A DNA stretch of 64,000 nucleotides from Protula sp. h YS-2021 (lineage: Eukaryota; Annelida; Polychaeta; Sabellida; Serpulidae). The translations under genes were made by a program, and so were the position numbers. Of the stretch, positions 36,626 through 47,319 are shown piece by piece. How positions within the stretch are numbered: the first letter of the stretch is position 1; every line of letters begins with the position of its first letter. The DNA is taken from NCBI GenBank assembly GCA_949752745.1, contig OX457024.1, forward strand, positions 49,931,347 to 49,995,346, read 5' to 3'. A model generated the notes under the pieces. That model was given only the letters and a program-made list of their open reading frames with translations. It ran no database searches and was not told the origin of the DNA.

Positions 36626-37345
36626 AATCCTAGGTGACTCTTGCAGTCTTCGTATGACAGCAAGAGTAATGGTTCCCATAGTAGAACTTAATCTTGATGT
36701 CAGCTCTGCTATTCTCGGCGCACGACTCGGGCCAATGGTGTAACTTTAGAAAGTTGCATCACATAAATGCTCAGTTATAAATTATGGTTCACAATTTGTA
36801 TGGTTAGATAACACTTTTGTTGTAAAAAAAGATTAGAGATTAGAGCATAGAATCCCCTATTATTGCCCACAATTCATAAATTATTGCAAAACCACTCTTT
36901 ACTTCATTTTTTGAGTTAAGCCGAGGTCGAAAATAATGCGCTAGGATACTTACCAGTGTGCTTTTTAAAGAAAAAGCCTGCCAGTTAAAACCTCGGTGAC
37001 ATGGAACGTGCGCCGAAAAATCCATAGTCTCTAAATTTTGAGATTTGTGGTCATTTCTATTACAGGATATGTGGTCCTTTCTGTTCTAGGAAGATAGGGT
37101 CCGCTGGGACTACAGATATACCGTATGTATAGTCCTAGGTGATTCGTGCAGTCTTCCTATGACAGCAAGAGTCATAGTTCATATAACAGAACATGCCATT
37201 GATGTCAGTTTTGCCCATCTCGGCACACGACTTGGGTCAATGGCATTATTGGGTACTTTTCAGTGTGTTTTTAAGAAAAGGTATGCCAGTTCGAACCTCA
37301 TTGTCCTGGAACGTGCGCCGAAAGATCCAGACATTCCATTTCTAT
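36626..37345 (+). repeat. Diverged direct duplication, offset about 500 and 330 bp
   Basis: 'cctaggtgactcttgcagtc' with 'gacagcaagagt' and 'ggcgcacgactcgggccaat' at 36630-36738 correspond to 'cctaggtgattcgtgcagtc' and 'ggcacacgacttgggtcaat' at 37133-37242. 'ggaacgtgcgccgaaaaat' near 37002 corresponds to 'ggaacgtgcgccgaaagat' near 37309. The offset differs because one copy has lost about 170 bp. Confidence 0.8.
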
Positions 37346-37607
37346 CACTGGAACTGTGACCCTTTCTGTCGTAGGAAGATGGAAAGAGTCCTCTGGGACT
37401 ACGGTCTGTATAGAGAGCACTAGTAAAATAGTAAATTAAAAATGTGTCGGATGTATGTTCTAAATATACCATGAGTATAATTCTGGGTAACTGTCGTACT
37501 TGCATCCATTTTAGTAGCCCACAGTAACTGACTATATGATCAGTCAACACTTGAGACACTTTTTGGTATACTTGGAGCCCGCACATGATAACTTTTTAAA
37601 ACTAATC

Positions 37608-38866
37608 ATAAGTCAAATCACACTTTGGGCGTTCCGAATTAAATGCACAAAAATTCTGTGTTTTGATTATAACCGGCTAAAAGTGAAAGAAACGATAGAG
37701 AAACTTCACATAAATGTCGAAGTTCTCTGCACCAAAGAGCAATCGTGTTTTTATCTCCCGTGAAACGGAGAGATATAGTTATGAGCTGGTCCGTTCGTCT
37801 GTCTGTCCACAGAAAGAACTAAGTTTTGTCCGGCTGACTCTTATAGAAGGCATTGTCGTAGGAACCTGAAACTTTGCATGGAAATATATATACTGAAGAT
37901 GTGTAATGTGGCATTATTGTCAAAATCGGCCAAAAATTGACGTTGTGGGAAATTATCAAATATGGTGAATTTTTGGCTTGACCTTAGCCGTGAGACAATG
38001 TTTCGCCCGGCCAACTTCTCATAGAAGGGATTGTCAAAGGAACCTGAAACCTTGCATGGTGAAAATATATATATTGAAGATGTGCAACGTGGCATTATTG
38101 TCAAAATCGGCCAAAAATTGACGTCGTGGGAAATTGTCAAATATGGTGAATATTTGGCTTGACCTTAACCGAGAGACGATGTTTTGTTCGGCCGACTTCT
38201 CATAGGAGGGATTGTCTTAGGAACCTGAAACCCTGCATGGTGAAAATATATATGTTGAAGATGTGCAACGTGGTATTATTGTCAAAATCGGCGGAAAATT
38301 GACGTCGTGGGAAATTGTCAAATATGGTGAATTTTTGGCTTGAACTTAGCCGTGAGACGATATTTTGTTCGGCCGACTTCTCATAGAAGGGATTGTCGTA
38401 GGAACATGAAACCTTGATGGTGAAAATATATATATTGAAGATGTGCAATGTGGCATTATTGTCAAAATCGGCCAAAAATTGACGTCGTGGGATATTGTCA
38501 AATATGGTGAATTTTTGGCTTGACCTTAGCCGTGAGACGATGCTTTGTCCAGCCGACTTCTCCTAGAAGGGATTGTCGTAGGAACCTGAAACCTTGGAGC
38601 GTGACTTGACCTCATTTTACTTTTACTGCTTCACGGGGGATCCTGCCTTACTGAGGCTGTAGTTTCAACAACCCGTGTGTGGCTTTAAAAACTTATTATA
38701 ACTGTTAACAAATAGTTTCAAGTTTCAATTTCTTTTATGTTCCGAGTATGAGCTTTTATTATGATATTTCTTCTATCATTTCATTCATTTGTTACCCTGT
38801 TCCCTTGCAGTCAAAATGCAAAATTCTTGCGCATTTTATTCGAAACACCCTAAGTGTGATTATTCA
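37608..38866. mobile_element. Foldback MITE, fourth copy, split by a nested element
   Basis: The left part (37608-37753) begins 'ataagtcaaatcacactttg' and the right part (38663-38866) ends 'ccctaagtgtgattattcat'. Joined across the insertion, the two parts match the uninterrupted copies at 6994 (minus strand) and 18957. Confidence 0.85.
37754..38662 (+). mobile_element. Helitron-like short element with four ~180-bp monomers
   Basis: It starts TCTCCCGTGAAACGGAGAGA after a host A and ends in 'cttcacgggggatcc', a short hairpin GCCTTACTGAGGC, then TGTAG before a host T. The inner part of the 5' end is complementary to 'cttcacggggga' near the 3' end. Between lie monomers whose 'ggaacctgaaa' (or variant) starts fall at 37861, 38039, 38220, 38401 and 38581, so the period is 178-181 bp. 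There is no coding capacity, so it would depend on another element's Rep-helicase. The terminal GTAG differs from the canonical CTRR by one base. Confidence 0.75.
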
Positions 38867-39061
38867 TAGTTTGTTAGTGCCTGCTGCACAGATCATATCC
38901 ACGAATTTCAGGTTACTATGTCAGTGACTGAATTGCTTACTGCTATATGCGAGGTCAGCGAGGGGAAATTGGTCGAAAGATAAAATTAAACTTTGGGCGA
39001 TAACACAATATAAATAGAACAAAGTATGTTATGAAACATGTTATGTGTAATAGACAAGTGT

Positions 39062-40150
39062 ATTCATTGTGTCTCCCGGACCAAGGGGATAGGGGATATA
39101 TACAGTATTTGTACATTTTGTGTGTGTGTGTCCGAGTCTTGTAAACAAAATGTTGTGTGCAAGATATCTCGATATTCTTTGGGTCAGTCAGACGGATCTA
39201 TCAATTTTTTGTGCGTGTAGTGAAATTAAGAAAGGCGCCATTACGTAAAAATTAATCTCTTTTTTTTTCTTTTTTTTTGGCAAAACATTTAACCAGCATA
39301 GAAAATTAAGAAAGATGTATGATGTCACACCCCCACCTTCCCCGTTTTGTCGGCTCTTTTGTTAACAGAGCCCAATTGTTAACTACGCTAGGGATTTCAG
39401 CGTTTTCCAGATGATTTTCCAGTGTTTCTGCATTTTCAGACTGCTTGAACACAGTAGCAGCTTACTTACAGCCCACTATTTCATGCGTGGCTATTTCTTT
39501 GTCTGTGGCAGTGTCATTACCTGTAATTGACCTATTCCTGCATTATTCATCTACAGCTGTTACGTAACATGTCAGGTCCAGTGTTAGTTCTGATGCATTA
39601 TGAAGTCGTTATGGCCTCCCCTTCTCCCAACGAGGTGAGTGATGCGTTTGCGCATTTATGAAGAATGTCTTTCTAGTGCCTTTTGACCAATGGGAATGTA
39701 GGAAGACAAGGTAACATATCATGACTAAAACTACATTTAGGGTACAGACCGTAACCGTAACCTTGAGTAAACGTGTTAGGTTTGCGTTTAGAGTCGTACC
39801 TACATGAGATTGGGGGGAGGGAATGGCAGTTAGGAAAAAAATTCAGACCACCTTCAAAACCCCGATAAAAATATGTAAAACTTGTTTGTCGTGACCCCTT
39901 CCAGATTTGGATGAAAAGACGCACGGTAAAACCTGTCTGTCTTGACCAACTTCCAAACCAGACTAGAAATGTAACGTACTGTAAAACTGCTGTAGTATTT
40001 CTGTAAAGGGAAAAATAGGTATTGCAGAACTTTAGATTTGGTCGGGGAGACATGTTTTTATTTGAAAAATAAGAAATTAAATAGACCTCAGTTGAAAGTG
40101 ACGATACATGCCAGTACACTGATGTTTTGTGTGCACTGGGCACTCAAGAA
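39062..40150 (+). repeat. 1.9-kb repeat family, copy A (shortened)
   Basis: It begins 'tctcccggaccaaggggata', then 'ttgtgtgcaagatatctcga', passes through 'ttttgtcggctcttttgtta' and the GTAAAACCTG units (39880-40000), and ends past 'gtcggggagacatg' (40039) at 'ttttgtgtgcactggg'. Compared with copy B it lacks most of the 310-bp tandem units. It lies just upstream of the first recognised bHLH-PAS exon. Confidence 0.75.
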
Positions 40151-40342
40151 GTTTCATGAGTCAACTTGTCAAGTCAAAATATATAAAAAAATATGTTGGT
40201 GGGGGAGGTTGGAGGCAGTTGACACTCAAAAGAGGTTGGGGGCGGGGCAGCCGACCTAACTGGAGGGGAAAGGAACCACTGATGCATACATTAGATTAAA
40301 CATCACTTCAGTAACTCTCGCTCAAATGTCTTTTTAAAACAG

Positions 40343-40524
40343 CAGTCAGGACAGTAATTACGCGGCAAAGAATTCGAAGAGACGAAGAGATGAAGAGGCA
40401 TATTGGTTTTCCAAGCTGACCGAGTGTATGCCATTTCCAGTGCAATCGCTGTCAAAACTTGATAAAGGAAAGCTGTTGCGGCTTGCCATAAACTACATAC
40501 GTCTAAAACACTACACAAAACAAG
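40343..40524 (+). CDS. Exon A: bHLH domain of AHR-like bHLH-PAS protein
   Basis: It encodes about 60 residues covering the whole bHLH: basic region NSKRRRDEEAYWFSKL, first-helix end and loop CMPFPVQSLSKLDKG, second helix KLLRLAINYIRLKHY. The order SKRxRD, PFP, KLDK, LRL, YxRxK is that of AHR-type proteins. The acceptor is 'ctttttaaaacag' ending at 40342 (an alternative three bases on, at 40345, keeps frame), and an in-frame TAA at 40335 limits it upstream. The donor is CAAG|GTAAGA, phase 1. Oddly, Glu-Glu-Ala replaces the usual Arg-Leu-Asn after SKRxRD, and Tyr-Trp-Phe follows, which could change DNA contact. An overlapping minus-strand frame is a shadow. Confidence 0.85.
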
Positions 40525-41233
40525 GTAAGACACAAGAAAATTTGAAATTTTAGCTGCAAATAATAACATCGGTAAAACAAATTAAAATAAGATTTCTGTT
40601 ATACCTGTTTTGAAAGACTGTACTCATTACTTGTGGGGTATCCGTCGCCCATTATGTGTGCGTATAAACAATTTGTATCAGTTGCTGATGAAGAAATCTC
40701 CTGACGAGTTCTGCCACAAAGACATATAAACGCTCAAATATAGTATTGGGATTTAGAAACGAACTTGCCAATTGCAATGTTTGACAATCAGTTACTTTAG
40801 GATCATATCGGTTAATTGAAAACTTTTCCAGCATAAAGATTTTTTTGTGTCTGGGCTTAGGTTTTTTTTTTTTTTTGGATCTTGTGTTAAGGAATACTTG
40901 TATTTTTTTAAATGAAGAGCTCGAAGCAATATACAGTTTTTATGTGTTTTTTACCCGTGACAGCGTACCAAACGTGTGTATGTTCTAATGGTATCCACAG
41001 GCTGGTCATTCAAGCAAGAATATATTAAGAGGGACTGAAGCGCAGCCGCCTCAAGAGCCGCGGTCAGGCTTGGGGCGGGGGCGGGGGCAGGGGGGGGGGG
41101 TAGATAATCGAAACATCCCTGTCAACAGCTTGGTACGGAGTTATTTTACCGTTTACAACTGTTAGAGCAGTCTACAACTTTACAACTGTCTACATGGCTT
41201 GCTTACGTAATTGCCACGTGTGTTTACTATAGT

Positions 41234-41520
41234 TTATTCCCGACAGGGGGGAATATATGCGATCGACCGTGTGTCGGTCTGTCATCAGCAGCTTGTTATC
41301 ACGATAACTTAAAAACTGCTGTAAGGATTTTAATGAAACTTAGCTTCTATGGGAACAAACACAGATTGGTATTGAAATGGTCCAGGTTCGTGCAAGGAAA
41401 ATGGACGAGCTGGACTTAGAAAATTTCAGCTCTTGATTGACTATTGATGGCCGTGTTTAACTGATGGGGGGGGGGGGGGGCTGTGGGGAGTATGTGGGCT
41501 ATGCATACTGCTCTAGTTTG
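41234..41520 (+). repeat. 'CGACCGTGTGTCGGTCTGTC' repeat, copy 1
   Basis: Head 'tattcccgacaggggggaat', then 'tgcgatcgaccgtgtgtcgg' and 'cttgttatcacgataactta', ending near 'gctatgcatactgctctagt'. A second copy lies at 58155-58455. The head-then-'tctgtc' layout is like the Helitron-like elements, but there are no tandem monomers. Confidence 0.8.
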
Positions 41521-42905
41521 AAAAATATGATATTGGGAAAGTTGCAGTTATAGGTTTCGACTTGGTGTGGTACATTTAAGTGTAGCGTGTTGTCTCGTGG
41601 GTTTTGATGCTATAAGAATTGTTTTTAACGATCGTTTTCATAGCCATTCCCATCATTGTATGTAAGGGAAAAAATGCAAATTCATCGAAAGAGTATATCA
41701 AAAGCTAATATACATTGAGCTAGATATTGCAAAACATTGTTATTTGACAGTTGCAGTGATTTTGATTAGAAGATAATGTGAGCTTCAGTGCTGTACCCTC
41801 CCCCCTCCGTTGAGTTTTGCTATAAATCTTGCCATATATCTAGGTATATATGAGTTATATATAAGAAAGGGCGATGGATCAGTGGGGTGATTTTGCATTT
41901 TGATGTGTTTTCTATGCCTTTGAAGAACGCCTTAGCGTGATGTAAACAAACATGTGCGGATCGGGCAATGAATTTGTATGACAATTTTAAAACGACCCTG
42001 GCTCATTCAAAGAGCTGATGATCTAAAGCATTAATACTAAAAAGAAACTTACCAAAGTGCGTTAATATCGAAGAAGTAGTTTGCGAATGTCTTGATGCTT
42101 TTCGGAATTTATCAGTAATTCCTTTAAACAAACTTTTGAATTTATTGGTAATTATTGAAAGATAAATACTAAATTCTTAGTGTTAAGTACTTATCCTTAA
42201 GCTAAGATAATAAGCCTTACTTTTGTTGAGATACATCTCCAACATGTCCAGTGTTTTCCTCATAAGGAAGATAGTGATACTTGGAGTAGGTATTTAGTTC
42301 CCAGAAAACATTCGGCATTTCGCGCAAGTCAGTTCGGCGTTGTTGTGATATTGCGCGATTGCTTAACGGTCGTTTCTGTGAGAAATGCGCGACGTCGCAG
42401 CGACGTCATATTGGTGTCTTTTGTTGCGTTTTAAAGAAATTTTATTACTCTAACACGATCAAGTAAAAACTTGACAGTTAAGCATCAGCACCTTCTTTCA
42501 TAAAACTTTTTTCAAATATTAAATTTTTGTGATTTAAGTCAACTGTCATTAAAAATATGTAGGAAAAACAACACGAAAAAAAAAGACAACGAAAAGCCCG
42601 AAGAAATATTATCAGTGATACATGCATGATTAAACTGTTATCTCAGTTGAGTGTAAGCAATATGTAAGAGGATAATAAATCAGTAATAATAATAATAAGA
42701 ATAAGAATAAAAGAGATATACAACATAAAACGTCGATTTGAACCGCAACATTGAATCTAGTTGTCATTTGGTTTTGATTGGTCGCGACCATAGATAAAAC
42801 GTTGAATGGATGCTGAATAATCAACGATGTGGAGACGTTGATTTGCTGGTGAAAAAAAAGAAAATTTCAACTCAATATTTGGGGAACGTCTTTGAGATCC
42901 GATGA

Positions 42906-43265
42906 ACTTTCTCCGATGTTTAGCGGCTGAGAAATTTCGCGTGCAAGATTTTTATGTAATGGCGTCAAACATCTGCCCTTATCACGTGACATGCCCTTTT
43001 CACGATAAGATGGTATCATTAATAGATGCTGAATACTGGTCACCACAGAATTTCAGAGGTCAAGGAAACACTGCCAATGTCAAAGATCAAAACCTCTCCA
43101 ACTCTTAACGTTGCACATGTTTGTGTCATAGTTACTGTACCGAATGTTATGATGCTAAATGCTAATGTAAATAATGGTGAGTACTATCCCGGACAAAACT
43201 TCAAAGGTCAAGGTCACACTGCTATCAACCAAAATCAAGCAAAAAATTGACGGACGGACAGACAC
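42906..43265 (-). repeat. Fragment of the 1.9-kb repeat family
   Basis: On the minus strand it carries 'cttgcacgcgaaatttctca' and 'gccgctaaac', matching the 'ttgtgtgcgaaatttctcag' units of copies B and D, and it ends on the right with 'gacggacagacacacagac'. Confidence 0.55.
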
Positions 43266-43844
43266 ACAGACAAAAAGTTGATCGCAGTACGCTCCAGCCA
43301 AACTGGCTGATAGATAAAACAGTTCTTCTATAAATATACCTCGTTTTGCATTTCAATTATGTGAATGCATGACCTCAATCCTAACTCTTTTTGATGCCAA
43401 AATGGTGAGCTGCTTGCAGGTGACCCACTTAAAAAGTGAAAAATACTTCAAGTTACCTCAACCAATGCTACACCAGGTTACATAACCATTTCCATATAAG
43501 GCACAGCTTGGCAAGCAAGTGGAAACAACTTCAATGCCCCTTTTTATTGAGCAATTGCTGTGTCATGCTATGTCCAACCTGCTCAAAAACTTATGCGCTT
43601 GTTAAAAACGAGACTGTCAAAAAAAAAAATACGTTCAACCAGATCAGACTGTCTTGCCATTTTCCAAGAGACACAAGACTGAATCCTCAACTGGGGCACT
43701 GTCACTTGACAGTATTGTTTATCCTTTTTTATCCTTTTTTCTTGATGACTCCGTGGCAACACTTGGTAATGTCTTCACTTTTACACCTGGGCACAATATC
43801 CACTTGGCATTCTTGTTTTTTAGGGATGCGTCAGTGGGCGTTAT

Positions 43845-43845
<1 letters not shown>

Positions 43846-43900
<55 letters not shown>
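43846..43900. repeat. (TTTC)n microsatellite
   Basis: A perfect TTTC run of about 55 bp within the intron. Frames across it encode Phe-Leu-Ser repeats and are artefacts. Confidence 0.97.
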
Positions 43901-44166
43901 TGTAACACCTTCGCTATCACGGTTTGGTGCAGTGTCCCCGGACCGGTCAGTTGACCGTTAGCCACTTGATTTTTTCCAGAGAAAGACATACAGCGAAGTC
44001 ACAAAAACCACTAAATTGCATGCCGTTTAAATACCCCAGTGCTAGTGTGCATGTTAAGAAGTAGTCACGGTGGAGTTTGCGATCGCACGATTTTGTTGGG
44101 CTGTACCAGACTCCTGTTTTGTGTGCGATTTTCATTGCACCACGCTGCGACCGGTTGTAAATGGTC

Positions 44167-44563
44167 TAGTGATGTGATCCGTCACTCATGGGTCCGATTC
44201 GGTTCGGTTTCGGTTTTAAAGAAAAATCTGCGGTTTTTTCGGTTCGGTTTCGGTTTTTTCAGACTATGCAAATATATATAAATTAAAGATATCCCAATTA
44301 ATTTTCTGTTTTTTATTCTTGAACTTGATAAGTTAACACATTGCTTAACTAAAAAAGGAACTCATCTGGAAGTGTAAAATAATGCTGCGCTAAAATAGTG
44401 AGCTGAAACATTCATAGCAGTTAAAAACGGTCCTGAGACAAACAAAAATAAGGTTAATTAAAAACCGAAAATGAACCGGGGTTTTCCATAGAGCACGGTT
44501 CGGTTTAACCGAACCGCCACTTTCACGGTTAACCGTCCCAAACCGTAAACCGTCACATCACTA
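44167..44563. mobile_element. hAT-type MITE with exact 8-bp target duplication
   Basis: It begins TAGTGATGTGATCCGTCA and ends 'ccgtcacatcacta', so the terminal inverted repeat is TAGTGATGTGA followed by a near match. AAATGGTC lies directly on both sides (44159-44166 and 44564-44571). An 8-bp duplication with TAGTG-type ends is the hAT signature. The 397-bp interior is 'cggttcggtttcggtttt' with its complement near the right end, and has no transposase. The host sequence around it, with 'gtcgtgcgactggtcg' palindromes, looks like an older repeat. Confidence 0.92.
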
Positions 44564-44942
44564 AAATGGTCGTACGACTGAGCATACGCCCTGTCGTGCG
44601 ACTGGTCGTGTGATCTCGTACACTTTCCTACGATTATGTAGGATCAGTCGCAAGGCCAGTCGTGGTAGTAGGCAACGTCAGGTCACACACCAGTCGTGCG
44701 ACTTAAAATATACCAGATAGTGGCATAAATCTGTTAAACGCATAACTTCTCTGGAAAATTGCCCGTACAATTTAACAGTTGCAAATCTATCTGATTAGGC
44801 TGTGTTCAGAACGCAATGTGTACACTCTGGCAAAACTTGTGTAAAAATGTGGACGTCCCAACGCAACCAAGGTTTGATTCTTTTTTATATTATTATTTCT
44901 TCTTTTTTTATATTATTTTTTATTTATTTATTATTTTTTCAG

Positions 44943-45002
44943 TGAGTGACGATCTTGCTGCGTCGATTGTTTCAGTGAATGGGCACAGAAAAGAGACAAA
45001 TG
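44943..45002 (+). CDS. Exon B: linker between bHLH and PAS-A
   Basis: This 60-bp exon has acceptor 'tattattttttcag' and donor AAATG|GTGAGC. Entering and leaving in phase 1, it encodes V-SDDLAASIVSVNGHRKETN-G in frame with exons A and C. The family has a short, poorly conserved linker here, so identity rests on splice sites and phase rather than on motif. Confidence 0.75.
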
Positions 45003-45564
45003 GTGAGCATGTTTCTGTGTGCGATGTTGGGCCTTGATTATTGCTGGGACTTGGCGTACAAAGTAAATGTTGTTTGGTATCACTTTGTCACAGAACGAGA
45101 CATTAAGCTCCAAAGCAAACCAAAAAAAAAAAAAAAGCTCATGTGAATTTTATGTGGACGACAGGACTGTCGCTGCGGTCTCCCTGTCCGTTCCCAAGTA
45201 ATTGTTGGCTCACTGTGTTTATTTGGTTTCTCTTTGGCTATTTTTAAAGATGTGCAACCCCCTGTACAATGAAATTATTTGTCTGGCGAAACATTTACAG
45301 GTTGGCACATATTGACAGGTGACAAATGGATAAAAAGATTTAGACCAACCGACTTCGTCGGGCTTTTCTTATGATATCTAGTCTATCTGTCACGACAATC
45401 TCCAGGGAAGAGTTAAAAGAAGTACAGTAAACTCTAGGCTCCCCTCCCCTCCCCTGCCCTCATTATTGTCAAAATATGTAGGTTTCTCGGTAAATTGGGT
45501 TACGACTGAGAACAATGTCCATTTTTTTCCGTTGTTGTAAATTTGCTAAATTTGTCATTTGTAG

Positions 45565-45694
45565 GTTGTGTTGCATCACTGCAGGAGAGTAACTTGATGT
45601 TAGAAGCACTAGGAGGCTTCTTGATATTTATCAACAGGAAGGGCAGCATCTATTATGTCTCAGAACAAGTGAAAACTCACCTTGTTTGGACCAG
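45565..45694 (+). CDS. Exon C: PAS-A, first part
   Basis: The acceptor is 'aatttgtcatttgtag'. Frame from exon B gives 43 residues with ESNLMLEALGGFLIFINRKG and IYYVSEQVKTHLVW, the beta strands and first helix of a PAS-A domain ('LxALxGFxxxxxxxGxIxYVSExVxxxL'). The obvious donor is ACCAG|GTACAT at 45694, which leaves phase 2, while the next exon needs phase 0. An in-frame alternative donor at CACCTT|GTTTGG (45683) would drop four residues. The family norm at this site is Thr-Gln followed by a phase-0 intron, so one base may be missing in the ACCAG. Confidence 0.85.
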
Positions 45695-45769
45695 GTACAT
45701 GCTGCTATTAGGTTATCAGAAAAAAAAGCCCAAAAAAAAAAAAGCTAAAAAAAATTAAAATATTTAAAA

Positions 45770-46006
45770 ATTGTGCTGGACAATTTAAAAATTGTCCGCC
45801 ATTTCGATTTAAAAACGGGCCGACCATTTAAAAATGGGTCGCCCATTTTTAAATGGTTGGCCCGTTTATAAATTTAAAAACTGTGCAGCACAATTTATAA
45901 ATTGTGCAGATTTAAAAATTGTGCCCAACATATATATTGTTTTTTAACCCTTAATAGTGATGCGACTAACCCAGACTTTGTCGGACTGGGTTAGTCGTAT
46001 CACTAT
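45770..46006. repeat. Cluster of four hairpin palindromes
   Basis: In 230 bp there are GGACAATTTAAAAATTGTCC (45778-45797), a stem with 23-bp arms around TCG at 45816-45864 with one mismatch, GCACAATTTATAAATTGTGC (45888-45907), and a stem with 20-bp arms, TAGTGATGCGACTAACCCAG, at 45955-46005. They start about 80 bp after the exon C donor. A poly-G run follows at 46007-46027. It may be a relic of nested foldback elements. Confidence 0.85.
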
Positions 46007-46279
46007 GGGGGGGGGGGGGGGGGGGGGACGGGGGGCTTGAATGTATGTGCATATGCGCGGATGTTAAACTTTATCTTTAAAATGCTACTCTTCCTACAAT
46101 TTTGCTCGAATCGCTTTGATATTACGCAGGAATGTTCCCTGGGTGGTCCCCCACCTGGCTAGTACTTTTTTTGACGATCGACGAAAAACTGACAAAATGG
46201 CGGCACTTTTGTGCCCATTTTGACCCATTTTTAAAATGCTACTCCTCCTACAGTTTTATTCCAGGGATGTTCCCAAGGG

Positions 46280-46770
46280 ATTCGCCTACCAGGCTATTAT
46301 TTTTTGTTCGCGTTCGCCAAAAACTGCCGAAATGGCGGAATTTTGAAGTTTGGCAAAAACTGGAATAAATGGTGGTAAATAACTGAATTGTCAAACCATT
46401 CATTTCTCTCAGTCTTTTTCAAATAGTTATAAAATTTTAATGGAAAGTTTCTTAGGTGCTTCTCCACCTGAACTTCGCTTTTTTTCGCAAATGACAAAAA
46501 ATGCCGAAATGTTGGAATTTTAAAAATTTTGTAAAATTGTGTAGATGTCGGTGAATACGTGAATCGTCAACAACCAGCCTCTCCAGTATCCCTTTTCGGG
46601 AAGCTTCCAGCCGGGAAAACTCGTTTTTGTGTATTAAAATTATGAAAAAGTCCCGTTCAGGAACAAAGTTCTTCATTTTTTGGCCTAGCAGTATTCGTTT
46701 CAGAGTTTTTCTCTCTTTCCTTATTTGGTAACTCGGCTGGGTCATGTCCTTGGACATGCTTGTTTAGAAA
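46280..46770 (-). repeat. Interspersed repeat, minus copy (partner at 4763-5289)
   Basis: Reads on the minus strand 'aagcatgtccaaggacatga', 'gagaaaaactctgaaacgaa', then 'gagaaatgaatggtttgac'. The open frames 46757-46452 and 46497-46297 are remnants shared with the other copy and resemble no known protein. Confidence 0.8.
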
Positions 46771-46924
46771 ATGTTTTTAGTTTACCTACTTTACATGGAA
46801 AGATGAAATTTGGCTCTCTGATAGAGAATGGCGAGACATGAAATCCGCATTTTTTCCATAACCATTATCTTGCAACGGTTAGACATAGAGCGATTTTGAG
46901 CTCATTTTCGACCCTTTGAGCCTA

Positions 46925-47310
46925 AAAAACGATATTTAAGCGACCTTGACCTCCTCGGTCATGGTGAAGGTGAAAAACCGGAAGTTTACCATTATTTTCG
47001 ACTCTTTGGGCCTAAAAGAGGTTGTGTAAGGGGCACCTCGGTGACCTTGACCTCCTCGGTCAATCTGAAAAACCGGAAGTTGAACGTGATCTCGAAAACA
47101 GTTAGAGATAGAGCGATTTTGAGTGACTTTGGGCCTAAAAGATGATATGTAAGAGGTACATCGGTGACTTTGACCTACTCCATCATGGTCAAAGTCCGGA
47201 ACCGGAGTGTGAACGTTATCTCAAAAACGGCTAGATACTTTGAGCCTAAATTACGATCTGTAAGAGGTACCTCGATGACCTTGACCTCCTTGGTAATGAT
47301 CAAGGTGCCA
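46925..47310 (+). repeat. Tandem units with 'GACCTTGACCTCCTCGGT'
   Basis: 'gaccttgacctcctcggtca' or a variant recurs near 46942, 47043, 47167 and 47277, with 'aaaaaccggaagtt' or 'ggaaccggagtg' between. Period is about 100-125 bp. Confidence 0.7.
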
Positions 47311-47319
47311 TATTTCTAG

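Larger units (their letters stand above)
40525..44942 (+). other. Intron between bHLH and linker exons
   Basis: 4418 bp, phase 1, GT-AG. It contains a repeat at 41234-41520, homopolymers at 41084-41100 and 41466-41480, a CpG-dense patch with two GACGTC palindromes near 42391-42407, a repeat fragment at 42906-43260, a TTTC microsatellite and a hAT-type MITE. Confidence 0.8.

Noticed and set aside
37830..38600. Possible CRISPR-like array
   Set aside because: The repeats are 180-bp head-to-tail monomers without short repeats and unique spacers, in a eukaryotic genome.
40303..40569. Minus-strand frame of 88 codons
   Set aside because: It is the shadow of the bHLH exon, which has matching splice sites and motifs on the + strand.
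43436..43954. 172-codon + strand frame
   Set aside because: It has no family resemblance, includes the TTTC microsatellite and lies inside an intron of the bHLH-PAS gene.
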